Below, piece by piece: positions 17,920 through 25,536 of a stretch of 36,726 nt of DNA. Made by a program: the position numbers and the translations under genes. This stretch comes from Bdellovibrionales bacterium GWB1_55_8. GTDB taxonomy: Bacteria; Bdellovibrionota; UBA1018. The notes under the pieces were generated by a model. That model was not told where the DNA came from. It did no database searches and saw nothing but the letters and a program-made list of their open reading frames with translations. The stretch is from contig MEPR01000039.1 of the NCBI GenBank assembly GCA_001769835.1, positions 1-36,726 on the forward strand, in the 5' to 3' direction. How positions within the stretch are numbered: position 1 is the first letter of the stretch; each line of letters opens with the position of its first letter.

Positions 17920-19218
17920 ATGAGATTTCCAGGCAAGCGCAAGAGCAAGCACTACTTTCCCGTCACTGAAAAGGGACGTGTTCCGTTTGGAACCGATCTC
18001 GAAAAATCAGGCGACGTATATGTCGTCGGCATCGACCAGTTGCTCGTGGACGTTGAAGCGCACGTCGATGAAGATTTTCTGAAGACGTCCGGTATCCCGA
18101 AGGGCGAATCGGTCCTCCTTGAAGACCGCACGATCGATGAGATTTACCTCCGCCTCAAAGAGGAAGAACGGGTTCGCGGTGAATTCGCAGGCGGGGCGAT
18201 CGGCAACACGATCCATAATTATTCGGTACTGGCCGACGACCACAGCTACCTGCTGGGAACTATCTCGCAGCAGATCAATGTGGGCGATTACGCTTTTCAC
18301 TACGTCAGGAACACCAGCTCGCGCGTGAACCTGAGCCACCTGCATCCCTGCCAGGGTCCCATGGGGCGCGCGATCTGCTTCATTACGCCGGACGGCGAAC
18401 GAAGCTTCGGCATTGGCCGAGGCATCATGGACGAACTCCCTCCTCAAGCCGTTCCAGAAGAGCTCATTGCCGGCGCCTCGGCACTCGTGCTCACGGCGTA
18501 TCTGCTCAGAAAAGAAGACGCACCGATCCATGGCGCCGCGATGCGCGCGATCGAGATCGCCAACCGGAACAATGTCCCGGTCGTGCTGGCACTGGGAACC
18601 GAATCGCTTGTGCGCGAAAAACGCGACTTCCTTCGTGAACTCATCCGAAGTTCCGTGAACATCCTGGCCGGCAACTTCCAGGAATTCGGTGCGCTCACGG
18701 GCCAGTCAGATCCCCTGCTCGCCGGCCAAGACGCCCTTGACCTCGCGGATCTCGCGCTCATGACCCACGACCGCCAGGGCCTTTACGTCTGTGGCCTGGT
18801 TGACCGCGAGTTTGCTCGCCGCACGAAAGACCAGATTCATTCAAAATCAATCGCTGAGTATAACCGCTTTGAATATAGCCGCGCGATGCTCGCCTCGGAC
18901 TGCGAAAAACCACTCAAGATCTATTCCCACATCAACCCGTATCTCGGCGGGCCCACCAAGATCCGAAATACCAATGGCGCAGGCGATTCAGCTTTGTCCG
19001 CCCTTCTTCACGATCTCACGGCCAACACTCATCACCGGCTGGAGTCCCCGACCTCTCCCAAGCACAAGGCGAAGTTCCTCACCTACTCTTCCATTCACCA
19101 GATCTGCAAATACGCCAATCGGGTGAGCTATGAAGTACTCAGGCGTAATTCACCGCGCTTGACCCAAGGGCTTCCTGAGCGCGAAGACAGCCTCGAACAG
19201 GCTTATTGGGCGAACTGA
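17920..19218 (+). CDS. gsk: Inosine-guanosine kinase
   Basis: It phosphorylates inosine and guanosine to IMP and GMP with ATP in the cytoplasm, a purine salvage step. The 432-residue sequence is a PfkB/ribokinase-fold kinase that resembles E. coli Gsk (434 residues) along its whole length, as I recall that sequence. Matching signatures are the N-terminus MRFPGKRKSKHYFPV, then GGAIGNTIHNYSVLADD, GASALVLTAYL, the anion-hole/catalytic motif NTNGAGDSALSALLHD with D356 as base, and the tail SPRLTQGLPEREDSLE. The N-terminal match fixes the start even though the ribosome-binding site is weak. Full-length Gsk of this type is best known from Gammaproteobacteria, so its presence here could reflect transfer or an old shared gene. 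Adenosine deaminase at 5706 would supply inosine to it. The next gene is 58 bases downstream. Confidence 0.95.
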   Translation: MRFPGKRKSKHYFPVTEKGRVPFGTDLEKSGDVYVVGIDQLLVDVEAHVDEDFLKTSGIPKGESVLLEDRTIDEIYLRLKEEERVRGEFAGGAIGNTIHNYSVLADDHSYLLGTISQQINVGDYAFHYVRNTSSRVNLSHLHPCQGPMGRAICFITPDGERSFGIGRGIMDELPPQAVPEELIAGASALVLTAYLLRKEDAPIHGAAMRAIEIANRNNVPVVLALGTESLVREKRDFLRELIRSSVNILAGNFQEFGALTGQSDPLLAGQDALDLADLALMTHDRQGLYVCGLVDREFARRTKDQIHSKSIAEYNRFEYSRAMLASDCEKPLKIYSHINPYLGGPTKIRNTNGAGDSALSALLHDLTANTHHRLESPTSPKHKAKFLTYSSIHQICKYANRVSYEVLRRNSPRLTQGLPEREDSLEQAYWAN

Positions 19219-19276
19219 CATTCAGTGCTATGCGAAAGGCCCAATTTCTGCACCCGTGCGAAGCCGGGGTGGAAAC

Positions 19277-20506
19277 ATGCGGCGTCAAAAAATCTCTCTT
19301 CTGCAAAACTCGGCACTCACTTCAATCCTGTTATCGATTGGAATCGCGCACGCGGCGCCCTTTCCTACTCCTGAGGAGGTTCTCAAAGAATCGCGAAAGG
19401 GCATCCGTTTTTCCAACGCTTGCGCGAAGGGGCGTAAAATCACGATAGCAGCCGTAGGCGACATCCTTCTGCACGACGGACCCCAGATTCAGGCCGTGCA
19501 CGACCCGGAACGCTACATCAGTCTTTGGGGCGGCGTGCGCGATCTGCTCGCAAGAACCGATCTGACCTACGCCAATCTGGAGGGCCCTGTCGCATGGGGG
19601 ATTGACCGCAACAAAAGGGAAGTCCCTGATCCCGGATTCGTTTTTGATGACATCGTCTACTCCGGACTTCCTCGCCTGAACTACCACCACTTTCTCCTCG
19701 ACGACATGGTGGCTAGCGGAATCGACATCGTTTCGACAGCAAATAATCACGCAATGGACCGCGGACCTCTCGGCCTGGAAAGAACGATCGACGCGCTACG
19801 CGCAGCAGGACTCCCCTTCGCGGGAACACGGAAATCAAATGAACGTGATCAAAAGTGGTTCACGATCACCGAGGCGAACGGAATCAAAATCGGCTGGATT
19901 TCCTGCACTCGCCGCATCAACCCGGACAAGCCTTACCCGAAGGACATGGTCCTGAACTGCCATAACGATACAAATGAAATCGAAAAGCTGATTCGCCGGA
20001 TTGTGCGGAAAAAAGAAGCTGATGCCGTCATCGTCGTTCCGCACTGGGGGGCGCAATTCACACATATCCCCAAGGAAAAACAGATCGAGATCGCAAGGCG
20101 TTTCGTTGAGGCCGGTGCACTGGCGGTGATTGGCAGCCATCCTCACGCGATCCAGCCCTGGGAGCGGATTATCACGAGGGATGGCCGCGAAACGTTTGTT
20201 TTTTACTCGCTTGGAAACTTCGTCAGTGGCCACCGCCAACTCCAAAGGAGGGTAACCCTCATCCTGCAACTTGGCCTCACACGAACAACCAACGGCAAAG
20301 TCGTCGTGAACGGAGTCAATTACATCCCCGTTCTTATGACTCGTGACAATGGCTTTCTCACGGCACAGGCGCTTGATCGCCACCCTCAACGGGAAACGAC
20401 TCAAGATGTCCAGGAAGCGCGAAACCTACTGAAAGGGATTCTCGGAACAAGCAATGTGGCGCCGACCCATGCTCCTGTTGTCACGAATCCAGAATGCATG
20501 GAATAA
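19277..20506 (+). CDS. Secreted CapA-family (PGA_cap) metallophosphatase-like protein
   Basis: This 409-residue protein belongs to the CapA/PgsA-like family of calcineurin-fold proteins, first known from poly-gamma-glutamate capsule synthesis. Key segments are AAVGDILLHDG (about 59), TYANLEGPV, DIVSTANNHAMDRG, VVPHWGAQF, VIGSHPHAIQPWE and FYSLGNFV, which together give the metal-site Asp, Asn and His set of the fold. A signal peptide is seen at about 1-28 (ending IAHAA), so it acts outside the cytoplasm. I chose the ATG at 19277, preceded by GGGGTGGAA; a GTG at 19256 would add seven residues. No capB/capC ligase or capsule transport genes are nearby, so a role in capsule assembly is not supported here. 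Other family members act on cell-surface polymers. The actual substrate is unknown. Confidence 0.88.
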   Translation: MRRQKISLLQNSALTSILLSIGIAHAAPFPTPEEVLKESRKGIRFSNACAKGRKITIAAVGDILLHDGPQIQAVHDPERYISLWGGVRDLLARTDLTYANLEGPVAWGIDRNKREVPDPGFVFDDIVYSGLPRLNYHHFLLDDMVASGIDIVSTANNHAMDRGPLGLERTIDALRAAGLPFAGTRKSNERDQKWFTITEANGIKIGWISCTRRINPDKPYPKDMVLNCHNDTNEIEKLIRRIVRKKEADAVIVVPHWGAQFTHIPKEKQIEIARRFVEAGALAVIGSHPHAIQPWERIITRDGRETFVFYSLGNFVSGHRQLQRRVTLILQLGLTRTTNGKVVVNGVNYIPVLMTRDNGFLTAQALDRHPQRETTQDVQEARNLLKGILGTSNVAPTHAPVVTNPECME

Positions 20507-20509
20507 GCA

Positions 20510-20538
20510 TTGACATGCCGCGTCAACACCAGTACACC
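20510..20538 (+). promoter_or_regulatory. Predicted promoter for the GTEPFW-motif gene
   Basis: A perfect TTGACA (20510-20515) and TACACC (20533-20538, three of six) are 17 bases apart, just after the stop of the CapA-like gene. The implied leader is about 15-18 bases before the GGAGG and ATG at 20561. It could make the small gene an independent unit ending at the hairpin at 20967-21013. Confidence 0.4.
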
Positions 20539-20560
20539 TCCGTCATTTCCCGGAGGATTT

Positions 20561-20935
20561 ATGAATCGTTTTATTTCCGCTGTTTTGTTCGCAAGCTTTC
20601 TGATCGGCACGGGGGCTATCGCCCAGGCCGCTGAAACGTACAACTGTCATGGCACTGAGCCGTTCTGGTCCATCGAGTTTGACCAGACCAGCGGCACCTA
20701 CGCCGATCCCATGAACGAGTCCGTGGCTGTGAAAGTCGACAACAAGCGCGAGGCCGCGGGCTTCAGCGCGGGGGTTGCCACTGTGTTCGACATTTACGCC
20801 AATGGCAAAAAAGCAGTGGTCGCCGTCACGATGAACAGCTGCAATAATGGTATGAGTGATGAGGAATTCGACTATCAGGTAGTGATCATCGGCAACGATG
20901 ATGTCCTGATGGGCTGCTGTCGCGTAACGAAATAA
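20561..20935 (+). CDS. Small secreted protein with GTEPFW motif (COG3650-like)
   Basis: This is a 124-residue exported protein. The signal peptide spans about 1-24 (SAVLFASFLIGTGAIAQA). The mature region starts with YNCHGTEPFWSIEFD and later has SCNNGMSDEEFDYQVVI and MGCCRV, which are the signature blocks of the COG3650 group of small periplasmic or lipid-anchored proteins of unknown function. Four cysteines are left in the mature chain and may pair in the oxidising periplasm. The ATG at 20561 is preceded by CGGAGG; an upstream in-frame start at 20510 would place a polar stretch before the signal peptide. It has its own likely promoter and a strong intrinsic terminator, so it appears to be monocistronic. 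No catalytic residues can be named. Confidence 0.85.
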   Translation: MNRFISAVLFASFLIGTGAIAQAAETYNCHGTEPFWSIEFDQTSGTYADPMNESVAVKVDNKREAAGFSAGVATVFDIYANGKKAVVAVTMNSCNNGMSDEEFDYQVVIIGNDDVLMGCCRVTK

Positions 20936-20948
20936 GCTTCATCTCAGC

Positions 20949-21365
20949 TTAATTTGAAGATCCACTGCCCGGGCGCCGAAGGATGACCTTCGGAGGCTCG
21001 GGCGCTTTTTTTTCTACCGCTTTAGAAGGCGATTCCTCTGCTGTTTTCCGCACTCGACGCTTCGGCGCGGCGTCTTCAACCTGCATTCGCTGCCATTCTT
21101 CACGTGTCGGTGCTTTCCGTTCCTCTGCCCAACTTTCGCGGTGATTCATGAGCGGAACGTGGGCATCCCAACAGGACACCTCGCAGAAGACGAGCCCCGT
21201 ACGTTTACGATTGCACGTGGAAACGTTGCAGACCCAATATAACTGGCCATAACGAATCGGTTTCTTGCAACTGCTGCAGCGACGCCATTCCGTATCAGAG
21301 CCCGTTTGAGAATTCATCGGCCCATTGTGACCTTGAATTCTAAAATCCTCAAGATTCTCGCTCAT
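20949..21365 (-). CDS. Small Cys-rich, probably zinc-binding protein with basic Pro-rich tail
   Basis: I do not recognise a named family. The protein (138 residues from the ATG at 21365, or 122 from the ATG at 21317) has an N-terminal metal-binding-type domain: C30-x2-C33, C46-x4-C51, C61-x3-C65 and then H69/H75. Six Cys plus His could hold two Zn ions in a treble-clef or RING/MYND-like arrangement. Residues 85-138 are low in predicted order, rich in Lys, Arg, Pro and Glu, and include PPKVILRRPG. There is no signal peptide, so it should be cytoplasmic, perhaps binding RNA, DNA or a protein. Neither start has a clear ribosome-binding site. The inner one leaves 68 bases of room for divergent promoters, while the outer one leaves only 20. 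The coding end doubles as a terminator for the opposite strand. Confidence 0.75.
   Translation of the reverse strand: MSENLEDFRIQGHNGPMNSQTGSDTEWRRCSSCKKPIRYGQLYWVCNVSTCNRKRTGLVFCEVSCWDAHVPLMNHRESWAEERKAPTREEWQRMQVEDAAPKRRVRKTAEESPSKAVEKKAPEPPKVILRRPGSGSSN
20967..21013 (+). terminator. Rho-independent terminator inside the convergent gene's coding end
   Basis: The arms GCCCGGGCGCCGAAGG (20967-20982) and CCTTCGGAGGCTCGGGC (20987-21003) pair almost fully around a four-base ATGA loop. A run of eight T (21006-21013) follows on the plus strand. This is a canonical intrinsic terminator for the gene ending at 20935. The whole structure lies within the last codons of the minus-strand gene 20949-21365. 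Confidence 0.85.
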
Positions 21366-21385
21366 CTAACCGATAATAAACGGGT

Positions 21386-23104
21386 ATGGTTTCAGGAAAA
21401 ATTCGCAAAAACACGCTTTTCGCATTTGCCGTCCTCTTCTCCAGCCTTGGATCCTCCGTCTGGGCACAGGACCTCCCCTATTACGACGAACTAAGAGACC
21501 CAGCCGGTCGCATTCGTCCGCAATATGAAAAAGCGCACGAGATCTACAAAGGCATGCGTGCGAAGGCTAAGAAGGAATTCCTGAAAAAGAGCAAGGCTGA
21601 CTTCCGGGGGGACAACGTCCTGGACCCCCTTCCGCGCCTTCTCACGAAGGGCGAGTACGAAACGCTCCGAACAGGGGTCGAACAACGGGGAACGGCTATT
21701 CGTATGTTCCTCCAGGATCACTATTCCGGAAAAAAAACCTACCAATCCGTACTGCCTGAGCCCGTTCTGAGCCGCATCATCACTCGAAGCGCCGAGACCA
21801 GCTATAGCGGACTCGTGAACCCCGACACCATTTCATTTCCCTACGGCCCGGACATCATCCGCACCGCGAACGGAAAATGGGCTGTGATCGAAGACAATCC
21901 CGGTTTCATCGGCGGCCCCGGAGACCTACACATCGCTCGCGAAAGCATGCTCAAGCATGAACCCAAGTACCGCGACGTCAAATTTCTGCATGGACCCGAG
22001 GAATATTACGAAAACATCGTGGCACGAGCGAAAACACGAGCAAAACCAAAGAGCGGAAAAATCGTGATCCTCATGTCCCCGCCCTATGCTGACAACGAAG
22101 ACCATCGCCTGAAGAAACTCTTCGGTGACCGAGGCGTCGAAATCGTCACGCCGAACACGAAAAAGAAACTGGTCATGACCGACAAGGGCGCCGTATTGGA
22201 GCACACCAATAAAGCCGGCAAACGGATTCGCGAAAACGTGGGTTTCGTCTTCCTCAACGCCGAGCACAAATGGTCCGACGCAACACACCCCGCCAGTTTC
22301 CGGTCGCTTCTCGTCGCTGAGGCCGAATCCAGCATCGAGTGGCTCGATGAAATGAAAACCCCTGAAGCACGCGCCGAAGCGATGGCTCTGCGCAGGGCGC
22401 TCGATCCGGACCCCGTCAGCGGCATAGTGGATTACACCCACCTTGAAAAACAGGTCCGCAAAACGCCAAATAATTTGAGTGAGATTCGGCGCGCAAGCGT
22501 GCCCGGACTTACGGATGCGATGATGTCCGGCAAAGTGGTGACCAACTACTCACCCGGCGTGGACTTCATCGGCGACAAGGAATTTTACACTTATGTCGAC
22601 GACTTGATCCGCCACTACCTGAAGGAAGAACCGATCATCACGAACCTGCCCACCTTCCGCCTGGGGAAACAGGCGGCGGATGGCACAGCCAAGGTCGACG
22701 CCGAGCTCATGAAACGGCTTTTCAAGGATGGCGATTACAAAAAATTCGTCATCAAGAAGGTGGACGGACGCGGCGGTGACGGCGTCTGGATCGGGCCAAA
22801 ATTGACGGAGGCGGATCTTCCTGAACTCATCCGCCGCATCGAGGCTTCTCCCGAATACTTCATCGCGCAGGAGTTCAATCACCTCTCCACGATCGAAGAC
22901 CGCATTGTTGACCTGCGGCTGATCGCCGATGTGAATCCTGAATCCGTATACGTGACACGTACTCCCTGGGGGCGCGGCGTGCCTATGAGCGGAAACGGGA
23001 AAGTGAACCTGAGTGACAAGGGCCGCGAGTTCATGGTCGGCGTCGTTGCCGATCCGATTCCCCATTGCGTCCGCGACATGCTCAAGACAGTGCTGGGAAA
23101 ATGA
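21386..23104 (+). CDS. Exported circularly permuted ATP-grasp-type protein
   Basis: This 572-residue protein matches the circularly permuted ATP-grasp family (DUF404/DUF407 type). Its blocks are YYDELRDPAGRIRPQYE, DPLPRLLTKGEYETLRTGVE, the DLxR-like PDIIRTANGKWAVIEDN, NYSPGVDFIGDKEFYTYVDD with IRHYLKEEPIITNLPT, and the nucleotide-site segment FVIKKVDGRGGDGVWIGP (454-471). The odd feature is the N-terminus: basic KIRKN, then a hydrophobic core LFAFAVLFSSLGSSVWA and a Q at the likely cleavage point near 27-28. That is a standard Sec signal, yet the family uses ATP and is normally cytoplasmic. The start is the only ATG before the core, with a weak ribosome-binding site. It precedes egtB by 42 bases on the same strand. 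Family members are thought to form amide bonds; the substrate here is unknown. Confidence 0.85.
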   Translation: MVSGKIRKNTLFAFAVLFSSLGSSVWAQDLPYYDELRDPAGRIRPQYEKAHEIYKGMRAKAKKEFLKKSKADFRGDNVLDPLPRLLTKGEYETLRTGVEQRGTAIRMFLQDHYSGKKTYQSVLPEPVLSRIITRSAETSYSGLVNPDTISFPYGPDIIRTANGKWAVIEDNPGFIGGPGDLHIARESMLKHEPKYRDVKFLHGPEEYYENIVARAKTRAKPKSGKIVILMSPPYADNEDHRLKKLFGDRGVEIVTPNTKKKLVMTDKGAVLEHTNKAGKRIRENVGFVFLNAEHKWSDATHPASFRSLLVAEAESSIEWLDEMKTPEARAEAMALRRALDPDPVSGIVDYTHLEKQVRKTPNNLSEIRRASVPGLTDAMMSGKVVTNYSPGVDFIGDKEFYTYVDDLIRHYLKEEPIITNLPTFRLGKQAADGTAKVDAELMKRLFKDGDYKKFVIKKVDGRGGDGVWIGPKLTEADLPELIRRIEASPEYFIAQEFNHLSTIEDRIVDLRLIADVNPESVYVTRTPWGRGVPMSGNGKVNLSDKGREFMVGVVADPIPHCVRDMLKTVLGK

Positions 23105-23146
23105 CGCCCCAGCTGCTGGCTTGGATGTTGCTCATTTCGAGCAACC

Positions 23147-24487
23147 ATGATCTTCGGAAAACCACGCCCGAACGAAAAGCCCGCCCGATCCGACGCGTCG
23201 GAAGCTCTGCAACAACCACTTTCCCGCGCTAAAAACCTGCTCCTTCGCTTTCAGGAGATCCGTCATAAAACTGAAATGATCTGTGATCCTCTCCTGGCGG
23301 AGGATTATGGCGTCCAACCCATGCTCGATGCGAGCCCGCCCAAATGGCACCTTGCGCATACATCCTGGTTCATTGAAGCGCTATTCCTCAGACCGTTTGT
23401 CCGCGCTTATCGCAGCTATGACCCTTATTATGACTATCTTTTCAATTCGTATTACAAAAGCGCCGGCCCGCACCTGGACCGCTCACGAAGAGGTTTGCTC
23501 TGCCGTCCGACGACTTACGAAATCCGGAATTACCGGCGCTACGTCGACTCGGCGGTCGAGGAAGCCCTTGAGTCTCTCTCCGATGCGGGATCAGGAAAAC
23601 TCCTTTTAACCCTGGAAGTGGCACTGAATCACGAGCAGCAGCATCAGGAGTTACTGCTCACGGACATCAAGGCGATCTTCTGGTCGAATCCCCTTCGCCC
23701 CACCTACCACCGCGAGCCCGCTCCGAACACATACCAGGACAGTCTTCCCGGTCTGAATGGCGCACCCCAGGGGGCCTCGCATGAGTGGATCGAAATACCG
23801 GGAGGCCTGCGCGAGATCGGAATGACCGGTGAAAATTTCGCATACGATAACGAGCGGCCCAGGCATCGCACCTGGCTCGAACCCTTCCGACTGCGCACAA
23901 AACTCGTCACGAATTCAGAGTACCTCGAATTCGTCGAGTCGGGCGGTTACCACAATCCGATGCTTTGGCTCTCGGAGGGCTGGGATACTATTCAGAGCAG
24001 ACACTGGGAAGCACCCCTGTATTGGGAGAAACATGGGTCCGGTTGGCAGCTTTTCACGTTATCCGGTATGAAAAAGATCGATCCCGCGGAACCCGTCTGC
24101 CACATCAGTTACTTTGAAGCGGACGCTTTCTGCCGGTGGAAAGGGGCTCGTCTGCCCACCGAAGCCGAATGGGAAGTTGCCGCGGCTGGAACACCGCTCG
24201 AAGGCAACTTCGCTGAAAGCGGTGTTTATCATCCCATGAAACAGACAACCGATTTCCAGTTCTGGGGAGACGCCTGGGAATGGACCAGAAGCTCCTATCT
24301 GCCTTACCCGGGATTCAAGCCGCTCGAGGGAGCTCTCGGCGAATACAATGAAAAGTTCATGATCAATCAGATGGTGCTGCGCGGAGGGTCGTGCGCGACC
24401 CCTCGTTCTCACGTCCGTGCCAGTTACCGGAATTACTTTGAACCCGGTGCCCGCTGGCAATTCTCCGGATTCAGGATGGCCGTATGA
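23147..24487 (+). CDS. egtB: Ergothioneine biosynthesis sulfoxide synthase EgtB
   Basis: This 446-residue non-haem iron enzyme joins the sulfur of a cysteine-type thiol to the imidazole of hercynine using O2. The N-terminal DinB-like helical domain carries the iron ligands H71 in PPKWHLAHTSWF and H162/H166 in NHEQQHQELL. The C-terminal FGE-sulfatase-like domain covers about 205-446, with LRTKLVTNSEYLEF, RLPTEAEWEVAA, WGDAWEWTRS and VLRGGSC. The length matches non-actinobacterial EgtB. Whether it uses gamma-glutamylcysteine or free cysteine cannot be told from the motifs. No egtA or egtC homologue is in the window, which makes a shorter route conceivable. The stop overlaps the egtD start (ATGA), so the two are coupled. 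The start has a weak ribosome-binding site, and the first 20 residues look disordered. Confidence 0.94.
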   Translation: MIFGKPRPNEKPARSDASEALQQPLSRAKNLLLRFQEIRHKTEMICDPLLAEDYGVQPMLDASPPKWHLAHTSWFIEALFLRPFVRAYRSYDPYYDYLFNSYYKSAGPHLDRSRRGLLCRPTTYEIRNYRRYVDSAVEEALESLSDAGSGKLLLTLEVALNHEQQHQELLLTDIKAIFWSNPLRPTYHREPAPNTYQDSLPGLNGAPQGASHEWIEIPGGLREIGMTGENFAYDNERPRHRTWLEPFRLRTKLVTNSEYLEFVESGGYHNPMLWLSEGWDTIQSRHWEAPLYWEKHGSGWQLFTLSGMKKIDPAEPVCHISYFEADAFCRWKGARLPTEAEWEVAAAGTPLEGNFAESGVYHPMKQTTDFQFWGDAWEWTRSSYLPYPGFKPLEGALGEYNEKFMINQMVLRGGSCATPRSHVRASYRNYFEPGARWQFSGFRMAV

Positions 24488-25536
24488 ATATGAAAGTTGT
24501 CGATCTGCGCCCCAATACCAATGTCCTCATCGATGAAATCATCCGCGGACTGAGCCAGAGGCAAAAAATACTGACACCGAAACTTCTATACGATGCTCGT
24601 GGATCAGAGCTTTTCGAGCGCATCTGTCGCACCCGCGAGTACTACGTGACGCGCCTGGAATTGCAGATCCTTCGCGACAACGCGGAAGCTATTTCCGAGA
24701 ACGTGGGCAACCAGCCTCTCATGGTTGAGTTCGGAAGCGGTTCCGCGCAAAAAACGCGAATCCTGCTCGAAACACTCCAAGACGTGAGCGGCTACATCCC
24801 AATCGATGTGTCGGACCAGGCGCTCCTGGAAAGTTCCGAACGTCTCGCCGAGATGTACCCATCCCTTGCGGTCGTACCCGTTTGCGCTGACTTCACTCTT
24901 CCCATGCGGCTGCCGCTGGACGAACTTTCCTCGGCAGATGGAAAACGCCTCGGATTCATGCCGGGGTCCACTCTGGGAAATCTCGACCCCCTCACCGCCA
25001 GCCGTTTCCTGGCCGCGACCAGGCGTATGTTGGGGCAGGGATGCTCGCTGCTCGTCGGCATCGATTTCGTCAAAGACGTCTCCCTGCTTCAGGCCGCATA
25101 CAATGACGGTGAAGGCGTAACCGCCGATTTCAACCGAAACGTGCTTTCAAGGCTCAACCGCGAGTACGGCGCGAATTTCGACGAGCGACTTTTCGAACAT
25201 CGCGCGTTCTTTCGTTCCTGGGAAAGCCGGATCGAGATGCATCTCGAAAGCACTGCGGAGCAATGGATCACAGTGGCCGGCCATGCGTTTCACTTTGACA
25301 AAGGTGAAACGATCCACACCGAAAACTCCTACAAGTACACGCGCGCAAAGTTCCAGGAACTCGCCGAATCAGCAGGATATCGGGTCAAAGCCGTCTGGGC
25401 GGATGCATATGACTTTTTCGGGGTATTTCTTCTCAGCGATCCGAGCCAGGAAGAACAGCGGCCTCGTACTTCACTGCATTCGCATGAGAACGGAGCGACT
25501 TGGCCACGGCATCCGCGACCAACCTCAGCAGCGTGA
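24484..25536 (+). CDS. egtD: Histidine N-alpha-methyltransferase EgtD
   Basis: It trimethylates L-histidine with three SAM to give hercynine, the substrate of EgtB. The 350-residue sequence has the family blocks PKLLYDARGSELFERI, TREYYVTRLE, the SAM-binding VEFGSGSAQKTRILLE, YIPIDVS, MPGSTLGNLDP, DFVKD with YNDGEGVTADFNRN, and the C-terminal ENSYKYTRAKFQELAESAGY. It starts within the stop of egtB (ATGA overlap). The normal fold should end near residue 320, at DAYDFFGVFLLSD. The last 30 or so residues are polar and unstructured-looking, and are encoded opposite the 3' end of the convergent esterase gene, an overlap of 104 bases. Cytoplasmic; no signal peptide. Gene identity is secure, and the tail may be a recent stop-codon loss. 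Confidence 0.94.
   Translation: MNMKVVDLRPNTNVLIDEIIRGLSQRQKILTPKLLYDARGSELFERICRTREYYVTRLELQILRDNAEAISENVGNQPLMVEFGSGSAQKTRILLETLQDVSGYIPIDVSDQALLESSERLAEMYPSLAVVPVCADFTLPMRLPLDELSSADGKRLGFMPGSTLGNLDPLTASRFLAATRRMLGQGCSLLVGIDFVKDVSLLQAAYNDGEGVTADFNRNVLSRLNREYGANFDERLFEHRAFFRSWESRIEMHLESTAEQWITVAGHAFHFDKGETIHTENSYKYTRAKFQELAESAGYRVKAVWADAYDFFGVFLLSDPSQEEQRPRTSLHSHENGATWPRHPRPTSAA

Noticed and set aside
19256-19448. Alternative upstream start and a second overlapping frame at the CapA-like gene
   Set aside because: The ATG at 19277 gives a proper signal peptide with a nearby purine-rich site; the other frame has no domain.
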